From CALOAD01 sp942491415 (lineage in GTDB: Bacteria > Cyanobacteriota > Vampirovibrionia > Gastranaerophilales > CALOAD01), in assembly GCA_942491415.1 (NCBI GenBank), contig CALOAD010000009.1, positions 124,001-188,000 of the forward strand: a stretch of 64,000 bases of DNA. Reading direction: 5' to 3'. Below, piece after piece: positions 8,331 through 17,220 of this stretch (its first letter is position 1; the number at the start of each line of letters is the position of its first letter). Position numbers and translations under genes: made by a program. Under the pieces are notes generated by a model. That model saw only the letters and a list, made by a program, of their open reading frames with translations, did no database searches and was not told where the DNA came from.

Positions 8331-9617
8331 TTAAGCTAAAAACCTGAAATATAGGTACACAGAACTTATTGCAAGTGAGGTAACTGTAATTAATATACCG
8401 TATTTCATAAATTTAAGGAATGAAATAGGGTGTCCTGCTGCATAAGAAGATTCTGATACGATAACATTAGCAGCAGCCCCTATAATAGTTGCATTACCAC
8501 CTAAACAAGCTCCTAATGATAAACTCCACCAAAGTGGATAGATATCCAAAGTTCCTTCCAATTCAGCAATTAAAGGAGCCATTGTCGCTGTATAAGGTAT
8601 GTTATCTATAATACCGGATAATATTCCTGATGCCCAAAGTATTACCATTGAAGCTACTTGAGTACTTCCGTTAGTCACTTCTAGAAGTTTTTGTGCTAGA
8701 AATTCAATTCCACCGGTAGATTCAAGCCCACCAATTATTATAAATAATCCGATAAAGAAGAAAATAGTCATCCATTCTACGTCATGAAGTATTTGTTTAG
8801 GGCTTTCAAATAACATTAATACACTGGCACCGGCTAAGGCACTTACATAGGCTTCTATATGTGTTATGTCGTGAGTTACAAAGCCTAAAACTACAAAACC
8901 CAGGACAATTAAAGATCTAATCATTAAAGGCTTGTCTTTTATTGTTTTAGTATTATCAAGATTTGCCACATGTTCCATTCTTTCAGGAGTTGTAACAAGG
9001 TCTTTTTTAAATAATAAAAGCAAAATACCAACACACACAAAGAAAATAAGAGTAATGATAGGAGCCAGTTCATTTACAAAATCCATAAATGATAGTCCTG
9101 CTCTACTTCCGATGATTATATTAGGAGGGTCACCGATTAAAGTGGCTGTTCCACCAATATTTGAGGCTAGAATTTCTGTTATTAAAAAAGGAACGGGATC
9201 AAGCTTAAATTCTCTTGCTACAACAAAAGTAACCGGCATTATAAGTATAACGGTTGTGACGTTATCTAAAAAGGCAGAAGCTACAGCTGTGAAAGCAGCT
9301 AATGAAAGTAACACAAGCAAAGGTCGCCCTTTTGCTATTTTTAAAAGTTCTATTGCAGTCCAGTTAAAAACACCACTTCTACTTGCAATATGGACTATTA
9401 TCATCATGCTTACAAGCAGGAAGATAACTTGGAAATCCACGTGTTCAAAAGCGTTTTTTTGAGACACAAGACCTAGCAAAAGCGTAATAGCAGCACCTAT
9501 CATGGCTACAGTTACTTTTGGTATTTTTTCAGTGGCTATAAAAACATATGCCAAAAATAAAATTATACCCGCCGCTAACATTTCATGTCCGGCTAAAATT
9601 CCAGCAAAAAATGACAT
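8331..9617 (-). CDS. ArsB/NhaD-type ion transporter (SLC13/IT superfamily)
   Basis: 428-residue integral membrane protein with ~11-12 hydrophobic segments. Hallmarks of the ArsB/NhaD/P-protein branch are SAFLDNVTTVILIMPV (~113-128) in the first half, GGTATLIGDPPNIIIG (~154-169), and the mirrored second-half motifs GIIDNIPYTATMAPL and GGNATIIGAAANVIV. The two DN/GD repeats are the paired re-entrant loops of this fold. Members exchange Na+ for H+ or move arsenite, citrate or other anions; which one applies here is open, and no ars genes are nearby. An AGGAGAG ribosome binding site precedes the ATG at 9617. Confidence 0.85.
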   Translation of the reverse strand: MSFFAGILAGHEMLAAGIILFLAYVFIATEKIPKVTVAMIGAAITLLLGLVSQKNAFEHVDFQVIFLLVSMMIIVHIASRSGVFNWTAIELLKIAKGRPLLVLLSLAAFTAVASAFLDNVTTVILIMPVTFVVAREFKLDPVPFLITEILASNIGGTATLIGDPPNIIIGSRAGLSFMDFVNELAPIITLIFFVCVGILLLLFKKDLVTTPERMEHVANLDNTKTIKDKPLMIRSLIVLGFVVLGFVTHDITHIEAYVSALAGASVLMLFESPKQILHDVEWMTIFFFIGLFIIIGGLESTGGIEFLAQKLLEVTNGSTQVASMVILWASGILSGIIDNIPYTATMAPLIAELEGTLDIYPLWWSLSLGACLGGNATIIGAAANVIVSESSYAAGHPISFLKFMKYGILITVTSLAISSVYLYFRFLA

Positions 9618-9734
9618 ACACTCTCCTTTATATAAAAATATACTGATTATTTCCTTTATTAGATTTTAAAGCCCTGAATCGCAATAGTAAAGAAAAGCTG
9701 TTTTAAAAATATTTTTAATTTACAAAAGCGACAA

Positions 9735-9760
9735 AAAAATGGGTAATGATAAATTTATTG
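9735..9760. repeat. 26-bp intergenic repeat, copy 1
   Basis: It matches 42878-42903 at 25 of 26 positions (core AATGGGTAATGATAAATTT). The right-hand side continues to a weak inverted match (GTAATGA at 9743-9749, TCATTAC at 9792-9798), giving an element of ~75 bp. Confidence 0.6.
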
Positions 9761-9771
9761 CTGATTTAATT

Positions 9772-9791
9772 CCGATAAAATATTTTATCGG
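9772..9791 (-). terminator. 20-bp perfect palindrome downstream of malQ
   Basis: CCGATAAAATATTTTATCGG is fully self-complementary. It lies 45 nt beyond the malQ stop on the minus strand and is nested in the stem of the 26-bp repeat element. It could act as a terminator hairpin or a protein site; it has no T-tract. Confidence 0.4.
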
Positions 9792-9835
9792 TCATTACTT
9801 ATTCACTACCAAAAAATAATCGTTTATTGTTATTT

Positions 9836-12022
9836 TCAGTTAACTTTTTGTTTGCCTTGTTGGGCAGGGAATAATTTTTGCATCATACCTACAAAACGCT
9901 CTGTATTTTCTTTGAATTTATCACCCAGGAAGTTCTTAGGTAATTGATGTCCCCAGCAATAAAAAGGTAGTTGAGGAGTCATAATCGGGTCTTTATCGTC
10001 ATACTCACCGAATGATTTAACTTCAGGGTTTAAGTTCCAGTTGCCCGGGATATTAGGTCTGAATTTAATTGCAAGTGCGTCGGAAATTGTTGTTTGCATA
10101 TGTTTAGCAGGAAGTTTATATAACCACTCAAGTGTTTTCATCGTAACTTCTTGCATGTTTTTAACAGATTTTTTTGCGTAAACTTCTTTAGGCAGTCCCA
10201 GTTTTTCTTCACAGAATTTATTGTAAATGCTTACAGAGTTGCTCTTTACATTTTTATTTTCATCTGCATTTTGGTTTTTCATCAAGAAATCCATAGTTTC
10301 CATTACAGTTTGAGGATCATGAGACCCACTTAAAATAGCGGTTCTGGCTGCCAGATCATCTTTTGTACATTCGTAAATATGGTGGACGTTGCCTGACATA
10401 TCATAATTATCTAAAGACATATTTACGCCGAATTGAACAGGAACTCTTAGTCCTGCAAGTTGATCACCATATTTTTTCATTGTTTTTTTGAATGTTTTTG
10501 TTTCGCAAACACCGCCAAGATCTTCTACTATAAAAGTATCTTCCGGTTTCAATCCTAAATCTTCTGCAATGCGTAAGTATAAGTCTAAAAGATTTTCGCC
10601 TTTTTTGTTTGTATCTTTAGATACATCTTCTAGCCAATTATCATACCAAATGTCTTTATCGGCAAAATCTTTTATTGTGCCGTCAACACCTTTATATGGC
10701 TCTGGTAGTTTGATTTTTTTATCGATAGCTTCAAAAATAGAATAGGTATTTCCATCTGCGCCTTTTATTTTTGCAGGAATTGCACCTCTGTTTACCAAGC
10801 CTCCAAAGTGGTCTAATCTTACACAGCCTTCTTTTAAAAGGTGTTTTAATGTTTTTTCTTGATAATCCCAATAGGCATTACTTTTGGTGTTCCATACAGC
10901 TTGTCCCCACATTTGAGTGTTAGGGTATGCGGGTTCCGGCATGCAGCCTGTTAATTTTGCAGGTTCATTATTTTCGTCAAGACAAACAATGTCCTTATTT
11001 GCCCATACATCTTTTCCTGAAGGGCTCACTGCGTAAGCTAAATCAACAAAAAGTTGAACACCGGCATCGTCAAGTTCTTCTTTGAACTCGCCAAATTGCT
11101 TATTGAATAAGAATTGTTCAAGCCTGAAAATCTCAACAGCTTCTTGTTCTTCTTTTCCAAATGACTTACCGTTTATCTTCAGATCTTTTAATGCTTCGAT
11201 TTTTTGTTCAAAAGACATTCCTTCAGTATTTTCAGGGAAATATTTTAGTTCATTTGACCAAGATTTCCAATCTTCAGCGTATACATCTTCTTGGTTTGAA
11301 TTTTTAACAAGTTTTTGAATCCCTTCAAATAAAGAATTGTCATTAACCCACTCTTCACCATTTTCTTTTATAAAGTTGTTAAATTCAACTTTCAGCGGGT
11401 GTGTTTCATCCAATTTTTTAAAGTTTGCAAGTGCTTTTTTAAAGCAAGGGTCTTTTTGGTTTTGAAGTTTTTCAAGGGTAAATGTTTTGGATTCTACATC
11501 TTCAGGTAAATCGGATTCTTTAAGTATATTTCCATATTCATTTGAAGTAAGTACATTTAAATTAACCATATATTTATTTCTGTCAAAACGACTGGATGCG
11601 TTATATGGAGATAAATCGTCCCCTATTGGAGTTAAAGGGTTTATAATCCAGTGAGTTTGTTTTGCTTCTTTTAAGAAATTAATAAAATCAGTGGTTTCAG
11701 GGTCTAAAAATTGACCTATTGCGGATCTTGTAGCGGGCAGATGAGATATATGCATCATTAGACCGCGATTTTTAGCCTTACCGGATCTTCCCGTAAAGCT
11801 GACTTCTATATTTTTATGTTCTATATTTTTTGATTTTAAGTAATTATCAAGCTTTGCACCGGGAGGCTTTGCTTTCAGATAAAAACCTTTAACATTGCTG
11901 TTAGAAAGCTCATTAGCGGTTAAGTTACCTTGGAATTGCACATCTGGTGATGATTTTGCCTTTAAATTGCTTAATTTTTGAGAATTAATTTTGTTGATGT
12001 TAAATCTTGTAACTTCAATCAT
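9836..12022 (-). CDS. malQ: 4-alpha-glucanotransferase (GH77) with FQG-type N-terminal leader
   Basis: 728 residues. GH77 amylomaltase transfers alpha-1,4-glucan segments in maltodextrin and glycogen metabolism. The acid residues of the family are recognisable: the nucleophile Asp in VRLDHFGGL, the acid/base Glu in VEDLGG, and the third Asp in SGSHDPQTV. The substrate-channel segment LFVDLAYAVSPSGKDVWAN is also present. Relative to standard bacterial MalQ (~500-530 residues), the protein has an N-terminal extension ending in DVQFQGN (27-33) and large insertions (~180-300). The extension resembles the FTG leaders of unrelated proteins in this window. That is unexpected for a cytoplasmic enzyme and hints at a lineage-specific address tag. 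It is monocistronic. Confidence 0.88.
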   Translation of the reverse strand: MIEVTRFNINKINSQKLSNLKAKSSPDVQFQGNLTANELSNSNVKGFYLKAKPPGAKLDNYLKSKNIEHKNIEVSFTGRSGKAKNRGLMMHISHLPATRSAIGQFLDPETTDFINFLKEAKQTHWIINPLTPIGDDLSPYNASSRFDRNKYMVNLNVLTSNEYGNILKESDLPEDVESKTFTLEKLQNQKDPCFKKALANFKKLDETHPLKVEFNNFIKENGEEWVNDNSLFEGIQKLVKNSNQEDVYAEDWKSWSNELKYFPENTEGMSFEQKIEALKDLKINGKSFGKEEQEAVEIFRLEQFLFNKQFGEFKEELDDAGVQLFVDLAYAVSPSGKDVWANKDIVCLDENNEPAKLTGCMPEPAYPNTQMWGQAVWNTKSNAYWDYQEKTLKHLLKEGCVRLDHFGGLVNRGAIPAKIKGADGNTYSIFEAIDKKIKLPEPYKGVDGTIKDFADKDIWYDNWLEDVSKDTNKKGENLLDLYLRIAEDLGLKPEDTFIVEDLGGVCETKTFKKTMKKYGDQLAGLRVPVQFGVNMSLDNYDMSGNVHHIYECTKDDLAARTAILSGSHDPQTVMETMDFLMKNQNADENKNVKSNSVSIYNKFCEEKLGLPKEVYAKKSVKNMQEVTMKTLEWLYKLPAKHMQTTISDALAIKFRPNIPGNWNLNPEVKSFGEYDDKDPIMTPQLPFYCWGHQLPKNFLGDKFKENTERFVGMMQKLFPAQQGKQKVN

Positions 12023-12213
12023 TTTATTAAATTATTCCCCACCATAAATAGAAATGCATTAGTAATACCTATATTTTATAAGTTTTTAAAAAATTAAATA
12101 TTGACTATTTTTTAAACTTAAAAGAACGTTTGTTTACAAAACTTATGATAAATGTCAAAAAAAATCATTTAGAGCTTTTAAACAAATAGGTTAAAATTAA
12201 GGGATAAAATTCT

Positions 12214-13155
12214 ATGAAAATTGCATCCTATAATATTCAGCATCAAAATCTTAATATTAATAAAAATAATAGGAATAAAGCTTTTGCTGCAAACAATCAA
12301 GCAAGTAAAAGTAGTTATAAAGGATTAACTTTTGAACAGGCTTTGGCTCAAAGATCTTTAGCTTTTTCTGCAATTAATTTTACGGGTATAAAAGAGCAAA
12401 AAGCTTTATTGGCAAAAATTAATGCTGTTCTTGAAAAAGACAGCAAACGAGAAAAACCTGTAATAATTAATGTTAACCAAAATTTCTTAAAAGAAATTGT
12501 ACGAAAAGTAGATGAAAAACAACCTGTAATAATTGCGGTGGCAGGTGAATCTGCGTCAGGGAAAAGTACAATTGTAGATAATATTGAAAAAATAAATGAA
12601 TTAAGCCCTCATAGAGTTGTTACGGTTATTCACTGTGATGATTATTATAAAGATATGAAAAAAGAGATTGAAGCAGCAGGTGGCATTGGAAAGCTTTTAG
12701 ATCAAGGATATAGTTTCGATGTTCCTGAAGCTGTTGAATTAGATCTTGCGAAAAAACACCTTAAAGAGCTCAAAGCGGGTAATTCAGTTAATACTCCGAC
12801 TTATGACTTTAAAAACTCAAGAAGAGTTTATAATGATGAAAAAACAAATCCGGCTCCAGCCGTTATGATTGAAGGTTTATTTGGTTTAAATCCTGTATTT
12901 GACGATGTTGCAGATGCTAAAATGTATGTTCATTGTGATGAAAATACAATCAAAGATCGTTGGTATAAAAGAGCTTCCAGTAGAAATAATTTCGGTGAAA
13001 CTGCAGATAAAATGTATAATGAGGCAGTTACAAAATCAAAAATGTATGTAAGACCTTCTAAAAACAGAGCAGATATTGTACTTAGCGGTGAAGCTAAAAT
13101 TGATGACATAAAATTAATGTCAAAAGAAATTTATAACATTTTAAAACAGGCTTAA
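12214..13155 (+). CDS. Uridine kinase-like P-loop kinase with FTG leader
   Basis: 313 residues. Residues ~90-313 form a P-loop NTPase of the uridine kinase/phosphoribulokinase type: Walker A AGESASGKST (~112-121), the HCDDYY motif (~146-151) typical of Udk, and YDFKNSRR near the substrate site. The first ~90 residues are an extension with NNQASKSSYKG and AINFTGIK (FTG at 56-58), absent from ordinary Udk. Whether it phosphorylates uridine/cytidine or another small substrate is open. An AAGGGAT ribosome binding site precedes the ATG at 12214. The gene stands alone and ends at a cruciform terminator. Confidence 0.78.
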   Translation: MKIASYNIQHQNLNINKNNRNKAFAANNQASKSSYKGLTFEQALAQRSLAFSAINFTGIKEQKALLAKINAVLEKDSKREKPVIINVNQNFLKEIVRKVDEKQPVIIAVAGESASGKSTIVDNIEKINELSPHRVVTVIHCDDYYKDMKKEIEAAGGIGKLLDQGYSFDVPEAVELDLAKKHLKELKAGNSVNTPTYDFKNSRRVYNDEKTNPAPAVMIEGLFGLNPVFDDVADAKMYVHCDENTIKDRWYKRASSRNNFGETADKMYNEAVTKSKMYVRPSKNRADIVLSGEAKIDDIKLMSKEIYNILKQA

Positions 13156-13168
13156 GTTATTAAAAGTA

Positions 13169-13210
13169 ATCTCAAAATACTCAAAATTATAAATTTTGGA
13201 TTTTTGAGAT
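13169..13210. terminator. Hairpin between convergent kinase and cysE
   Basis: Outer arms ATCTCAAAA/TTTTTGAGAT enclose an inner CAAAATT/AATTTTG stem. It sits between two converging genes and probably serves both. Similar ATCTCAAAA arms occur at 42120-42166. Confidence 0.5.
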
Positions 13211-13271
13211 GACGATATTGCTAAAGTAAAAAACGTCGGAAACGATTAGTTTTCTATTTTTGAGACCGCTT

Positions 13272-13982
13272 CTAGTCTAAAGGTTTAAAAGATTCAATAT
13301 CGTTTTGTTTTTGCTTATTTTGATATTGCCAGATCTCTAGCTTTGAATCGTAGTCTAAAAGTTGTTTTAAATCTTCAACTTCATATTTAAGCCTTGTAAG
13401 TTCACATTTTACAGGATCAGGAATTCTGTTATGTTGTAATGTACCGTCTTTTTCGATTTGTTGAACGACAATACGCCCGGGTATACCTGTTACGGTTGAG
13501 TGTTCAGGGACATTTGAGACTACAACAGAGCCTGCTCCCACTCTTACATGGTCTTCTATTACAATATTACCTAAAACCTTAGCACCTGAGCCTATAACTA
13601 TATTATCTTTTAAAGTAGGATGCCTTTTGCCATGTTCTTTTCCTGTTCCACCAAGAGTAACTCCTTGATAGATAAGTACATCGTCACCTATTATTGTTGT
13701 TTCACCTATTACAACGCCCATTCCGTGGTCTATAAAGAATCTTCGTCCGATTTTAGCTCCGGGGTGAATTTCAATACCGGTGAAAAATCTTGATATTTGT
13801 GAAAATATTCGAGGAATTACAGGTAATTTCCAAGTGTAAAGTTTATGCGCTACACGGTGTGCTATTAAGGCATGAAGTCCGGGATAGCATAGTAAAACTT
13901 CTAAAATATTAGCAGCCGCCGGATCTTTTTCGTATATAGTTTCAATGTCCTCACGGACTCTTGTTATTGCTCTTATTATCAT
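13272..13982 (-). CDS. cysE: Serine O-acetyltransferase
   Basis: 236 residues, first step of cysteine synthesis (serine + acetyl-CoA to O-acetylserine). The N-terminal helical region contains the ALIAHRVAHKLY segment. A left-handed beta-helix of hexapeptide repeats follows: GIEIHPGAKIGRRFFIDHG, VVIGETTIIGDDVLIYQG, then TLGGTGKEHGKRHPTL with the catalytic His of the DHG/GKRHP elements. The C-terminus ends in a charged helix. The ATG lies 1 nt after the cysK stop, so cysK-cysE is a two-gene operon and the enzyme can form the cysteine synthase complex with CysK. Confidence 0.94.
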   Translation of the reverse strand: MIIRAITRVREDIETIYEKDPAAANILEVLLCYPGLHALIAHRVAHKLYTWKLPVIPRIFSQISRFFTGIEIHPGAKIGRRFFIDHGMGVVIGETTIIGDDVLIYQGVTLGGTGKEHGKRHPTLKDNIVIGSGAKVLGNIVIEDHVRVGAGSVVVSNVPEHSTVTGIPGRIVVQQIEKDGTLQHNRIPDPVKCELTRLKYEVEDLKQLLDYDSKLEIWQYQNKQKQNDIESFKPLD

Positions 13983-13983
13983 T

Positions 13984-14913
13984 TTAATCTTCTTTAAAAA
14001 GTTCTGTACTTAAATATCTTTCCCCAAAGTCGGGTAAAATTACAATAATTAATTTTCCTTGATTTTCATCTCTTTTGGCAAGCTCGATGGCGGCATAAAG
14101 TGAGGCTCCGCATGATATGCCCGATAGGATACCTTCTTTTTTTGCAAGGTCTCGAGCGGTTTTTAAAGCATTTTCGTTTGAAACAGGTATAATTTCATCA
14201 ATTAAAGTTGTATCTAATATTTCAGGAATAAAATTAGCCCCAATTCCTTGAATTTTATGCGTGGCGGCAGATCCACCAGATAAAACAGGGCTTTGAGAAG
14301 GTTCAACGGCAATTGCTTTAATGTTAGTTTTTTTCTGTTTTAAAACTTTTGCAGTGCCTGTGAAAGTTCCGCCTGTTCCCACTCCGGCAACTAAAATGTC
14401 TATTTTGCCATCTGTATCGTCCCATATTTCAATAGCAGTTGTTTGTTCATGAGCTAATGGATTAGCAGGATTTTGGAATTGTTGAAATAAGTATGAATTT
14501 TTTATTTCGTTAGCAAGGTCGTTGGCTTTATCAATAGCACCTAACATTCCAAGTTCACCTTTTGTAAGAATTACTTTAGCTCCATAAGCTTTTATTAGGT
14601 TTTGTCTTTCAATGCTCATAGTTTCCGGCATGGTTAAAATTAAATCATAGCCTTTAACAGCTGCTATCATTGCAAGACTAATGCCTGTATTTCCACTTGT
14701 TGGTTCAATTAAAGTTGTGAATCCCGGTTTTATTAGCTCTTTTTGTTCTGCTTGATTTACCATATTTAAAGCAGCTCTGTCTTTAACAGAATTTGAAGGA
14801 TTAAAAGCCTCTAATTTAACAACAATATTAGCTTTGCAGTTTTTTGTTAGCTTGTTTAATCTAACAAGAGGTGTTTTGCCTATTAATTCTAATATGTTGT
14901 TATAAGTTTTCAT
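13984..14913 (-). CDS. cysK: Cysteine synthase (O-acetylserine sulfhydrylase)
   Basis: 309 residues from the ATG at 14913, which is preceded by AAAGGA; a longer frame opening at 14964 adds a non-homologous MCCVFYSI stretch and is unlikely. This PLP enzyme of fold type II replaces acetate by sulfide. Recognised elements are IGKTPLVRLN, SNSVKDRAA with the PLP lysine, PTSGNTGISLA binding the substrate carboxylate, GVGTGGTFTGT binding the PLP phosphate, and SGISCGAS near the end. The C-terminus EILDTTLIDEIIPV is standard. First gene of the cysK-cysE operon. No S-box or other leader is seen upstream. Confidence 0.95.
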   Translation of the reverse strand: MKTYNNILELIGKTPLVRLNKLTKNCKANIVVKLEAFNPSNSVKDRAALNMVNQAEQKELIKPGFTTLIEPTSGNTGISLAMIAAVKGYDLILTMPETMSIERQNLIKAYGAKVILTKGELGMLGAIDKANDLANEIKNSYLFQQFQNPANPLAHEQTTAIEIWDDTDGKIDILVAGVGTGGTFTGTAKVLKQKKTNIKAIAVEPSQSPVLSGGSAATHKIQGIGANFIPEILDTTLIDEIIPVSNENALKTARDLAKKEGILSGISCGASLYAAIELAKRDENQGKLIIVILPDFGERYLSTELFKED

Positions 14914-15207
14914 TTTTTTCCTTTTTAAAGATATTAAAATAATGCTATAAAAAACACAGCACATATGGAAGAAATTTTTTAATATCGTGAAAACATACCC
15001 CCATGAGTTAATTTTTTAGGAGCAGTCGCATTTATCGAAGATGTCGCTATTTGCTTGTTCATGCTGATTTGCAAAATTGTTTTAATTTCCTGATTATATT
15101 TTGCTATCGGCATAGTAGTTAATTAAAAAGAGTTTTAAGCGATTATTAATTTTTTAAACAGAAAAAAGCCGTAAAGGTTGAAAAAAAATTAAAGCTCTTT
15201 TATAATA

Positions 15208-15396
15208 AATAGTGAAATTATTCACGCTTTGTTATTTTTAATACCTAAGATAACAACCCTACCTTAATAAGCAAAAATATGAGTCGTTTTTGAACGACTC
15301 TTTTCTTTATAAAAAATAGGGTTATGACTGTATGACGGATAAAAAATTCGTTTTTATTTGCTAGGCTTTTTAGGGTTGTTAAAATAGTGAAATTAT
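15208..15396 (+). promoter_or_regulatory. Repeat-rich leader region before the amidohydrolase gene
   Basis: The region starts and ends with the same 14-mer, AATAGTGAAATTAT (15208-15221 and 15383-15396). AACAACCCTA (15252-15261) can pair either with TAGGGTT (15317-15323) or, fully, with TAGGGTTGTT (15371-15380). A terminator-like hairpin lies between them. The alternatives would be mutually exclusive folds of an RNA read towards 15407. The remainder of the 14914-15406 gap shows no gene. Confidence 0.35.
15281..15308 (+). terminator. Intrinsic terminator in leader region
   Basis: 8-bp stem GAGTCGTT/AACGACTC followed by TTTTCTTT. No open reading frame precedes it on this strand, so it ends a small transcript or attenuates the next gene. 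Confidence 0.65.
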
Positions 15397-15406
15397 AAAA
15401 AATGCA

Positions 15407-16207
15407 ATGAATAATGAAAAGCTTCCGATTTTAATTTCAATACCTCATGGTGGGGATAAAATTCCTGAAGAAATACAGGGTAATATTTTGCTTGATAGTT
15501 TTGATATTTTACAAGATTCGGATCCTTTTACAGATGAGATTTTTGACTTTAAAGATCTTGCTGAGTTTGAGGTTAAAACAGATATTGCAAGATGTTTTGT
15601 TGATAACAACAGGGGTGTTAAAGATTTATTTCCATCTAATCCTGATGGAGCTATAAAAACACATACTTCTCATAATAAAAAAATATACATAAATCCGTTA
15701 AATCTTGAAACAAAAAAAAGTTTATTAAAAAATTATTATTTTAAATTTTATCAAAGTATTAAAAAGATTCTAGATGAAAAAAAAGTTTTAATAGCTATAG
15801 ATGGTCATTCAATGGAGGATTATGCTCCACCACTTTCAATTGAAGCAGGGAAAAAACGTCCTTTAATCTGCCTTGGTAATAATTATGGAACATCTTTATC
15901 GCATGAACTTACAGAATCATTTAGAGATATTGTTTTGGAAGTTTTTAATCTTTCTAAGAAAGAGGTTAGGATAAATGAACCCTTTTATGGTGGTTATATA
16001 AGTGAATATTTTGGCAATAATCCTGTTCCTTGGTTTCAGATAGAAATAAATAGATCTTTATATATAAAAGATAGTAAAAAGATAATTAGGAATGATGATT
16101 TTACGCAAAAACAAATAAAGTTTTTGAATTCAAAATTAAAAAAATCTATTTGTTTTTTTCTTGAAAAAGAGTTTAATGTAGTAATAAGTAAAAGGCGAAT
16201 ATTATAA
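15407..16207 (+). CDS. N-formylglutamate amidohydrolase family protein
   Basis: 266 residues. The N-terminal ISIPHGGDKIPEEI (11-24) is the metal-site signature of the N-formylglutamate amidohydrolase family. AIDGHSMEDYAP (~129-140) supplies the second His/Glu set, and a DNNRG segment at ~66-70 matches the usual D-x-N-R element. The C-terminal FGGNxVPWFQIEINRSLY-like region (GNNPVPWFQIEINRSLY) is also typical. The family releases formate from N-formylglutamate at the end of histidine degradation, but no other hut gene is near, so another N-acyl amino acid or peptide may be the substrate. No ribosome binding site is evident. The codons are very AT-rich. Confidence 0.82.
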   Translation: MNNEKLPILISIPHGGDKIPEEIQGNILLDSFDILQDSDPFTDEIFDFKDLAEFEVKTDIARCFVDNNRGVKDLFPSNPDGAIKTHTSHNKKIYINPLNLETKKSLLKNYYFKFYQSIKKILDEKKVLIAIDGHSMEDYAPPLSIEAGKKRPLICLGNNYGTSLSHELTESFRDIVLEVFNLSKKEVRINEPFYGGYISEYFGNNPVPWFQIEINRSLYIKDSKKIIRNDDFTQKQIKFLNSKLKKSICFFLEKEFNVVISKRRIL

Positions 16208-16223
16208 AATAGTTCGCCTTTTT
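16190..16223. terminator. Bidirectional terminator overlapping the amidohydrolase stop
   Basis: AAAAGGCGAA (16190-16199) pairs with TTCGCCTTTT (16213-16222), followed by T-rich DNA. It is shared by this gene and the converging fabI. Confidence 0.75.
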
Positions 16224-16255
16224 ACTTAATTATTTAAAAATTGTTTTTATGATTT

Positions 16256-17053
16256 TTACTGTGTAACGATTTTGGCATCTTCTTTTGTGCTGCCAATGCA
16301 ATGAGCTCCACAATCTACGTGATGAGTTTCACCCGTTACGCCTGTTGAAAGGTCTGAAAGTAGATACAATCCTGATTTGCCCACATCATCCAATGTAACA
16401 TTTCTCTTCATTGGAGATCTTGCTTCCGATATTTTCAGCATTGTATCAAAGCCGCCAATACCCCTTGCTGCTAGAGTTTTAACAGGACCGGCAGAAAGAG
16501 CGTTAACTCTTATTTGTTGTTCGCCAAGTTCTGCTGCCAAGTATCTTACATTAGCTTCTAAAGCTGCCTTAGCTACGCCCATTATATTATAATTTACAAT
16601 AGCTTTTTCACCTCCTAAGTAGGTTAAAGCAGCGATTGCTCCACCTTCTTTCATAAGAGGTTTTGCATGTCTAGCCATTGGAATTAAAGAATAAGCACTA
16701 ACGCCCATTGCTAAATCCCATCCTGCTTTTGAAGTGTCTGAAAAATTACCGCTTAAGTCTTCTTTATTTGCAAAAGCAACAGCGTGAAGCACGAAATCAA
16801 CTTGTCCGTAAACATTTTCGTATTCTTTGAATACTTCTCCAATTCTCTCTTCGTTTGTTACATCACATTCAATAATTAATTTTGAATTCATATCTTGAGC
16901 AAGAGGAGTGACGCGATCTTTCATTGCTTCATTTGCATATGTAAAGGCTATCTCAGCGCCATTATTATATAATTGTTGTGCAATAGCATAAGCTAAACCT
17001 CTTTTGTTGCTAACGCCAAAGATTATACCTTTTTTACCTTCCATTAATTTCAT
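16256..17053 (-). CDS. fabI: Enoyl-[acyl-carrier-protein] reductase (NADH)
   Basis: 265 residues; last reductive step of fatty acid elongation. It is an SDR-fold protein: nucleotide-binding GVSNKRGLAYAIA (13-25), and a catalytic Tyr and Lys spaced by six residues in YNIMGVAK (~154-161), the FabI rather than classical SDR spacing. AGPVKTLAARGI (~188-199) forms the substrate-binding loop, and the C-terminal GVTGETHHVDCG is typical. An AGGACA ribosome binding site precedes the ATG. It is monocistronic, separated from hcp by a terminator. It makes the organism potentially sensitive to triclosan-type inhibitors (family knowledge). Confidence 0.94.
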   Translation of the reverse strand: MKLMEGKKGIIFGVSNKRGLAYAIAQQLYNNGAEIAFTYANEAMKDRVTPLAQDMNSKLIIECDVTNEERIGEVFKEYENVYGQVDFVLHAVAFANKEDLSGNFSDTSKAGWDLAMGVSAYSLIPMARHAKPLMKEGGAIAALTYLGGEKAIVNYNIMGVAKAALEANVRYLAAELGEQQIRVNALSAGPVKTLAARGIGGFDTMLKISEARSPMKRNVTLDDVGKSGLYLLSDLSTGVTGETHHVDCGAHCIGSTKEDAKIVTQ

Positions 17054-17165
17054 AGGATGTCCTACCTTTACTATCTTCCATCTCTCATTTTTGAGTTTTT
17101 AAACATATATCTCTAAATTTTATAACAAAAAGACTTAAAGTAAAAATTGTTAAGCCTTATGTTAA

Positions 17166-17193
17166 AAAAACGCTAACATATGTTAGCGTTTTT
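17166..17193 (-). terminator. Terminator after hcp
   Basis: 13-bp perfect hairpin AAAAACGCTAACA and complement, with T-runs on both sides, in the gap between hcp and fabI. Confidence 0.85.
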
Positions 17194-17220
17194 ATTTTTG
17201 AAATTTAAATTTTTAAAGTT

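Noticed and set aside
14914..15000. S-box or T-box leader before cysK
   Set aside because: No SAM-I core motifs and no T-box sequence (GGGTGG-type) are present upstream of the cysK start.
15000..15200. Small gene or tRNA between cysK and the amidohydrolase
   Set aside because: No frame over ~40 codons with a ribosome binding site, and no cloverleaf or TTCGAAT-type arm.
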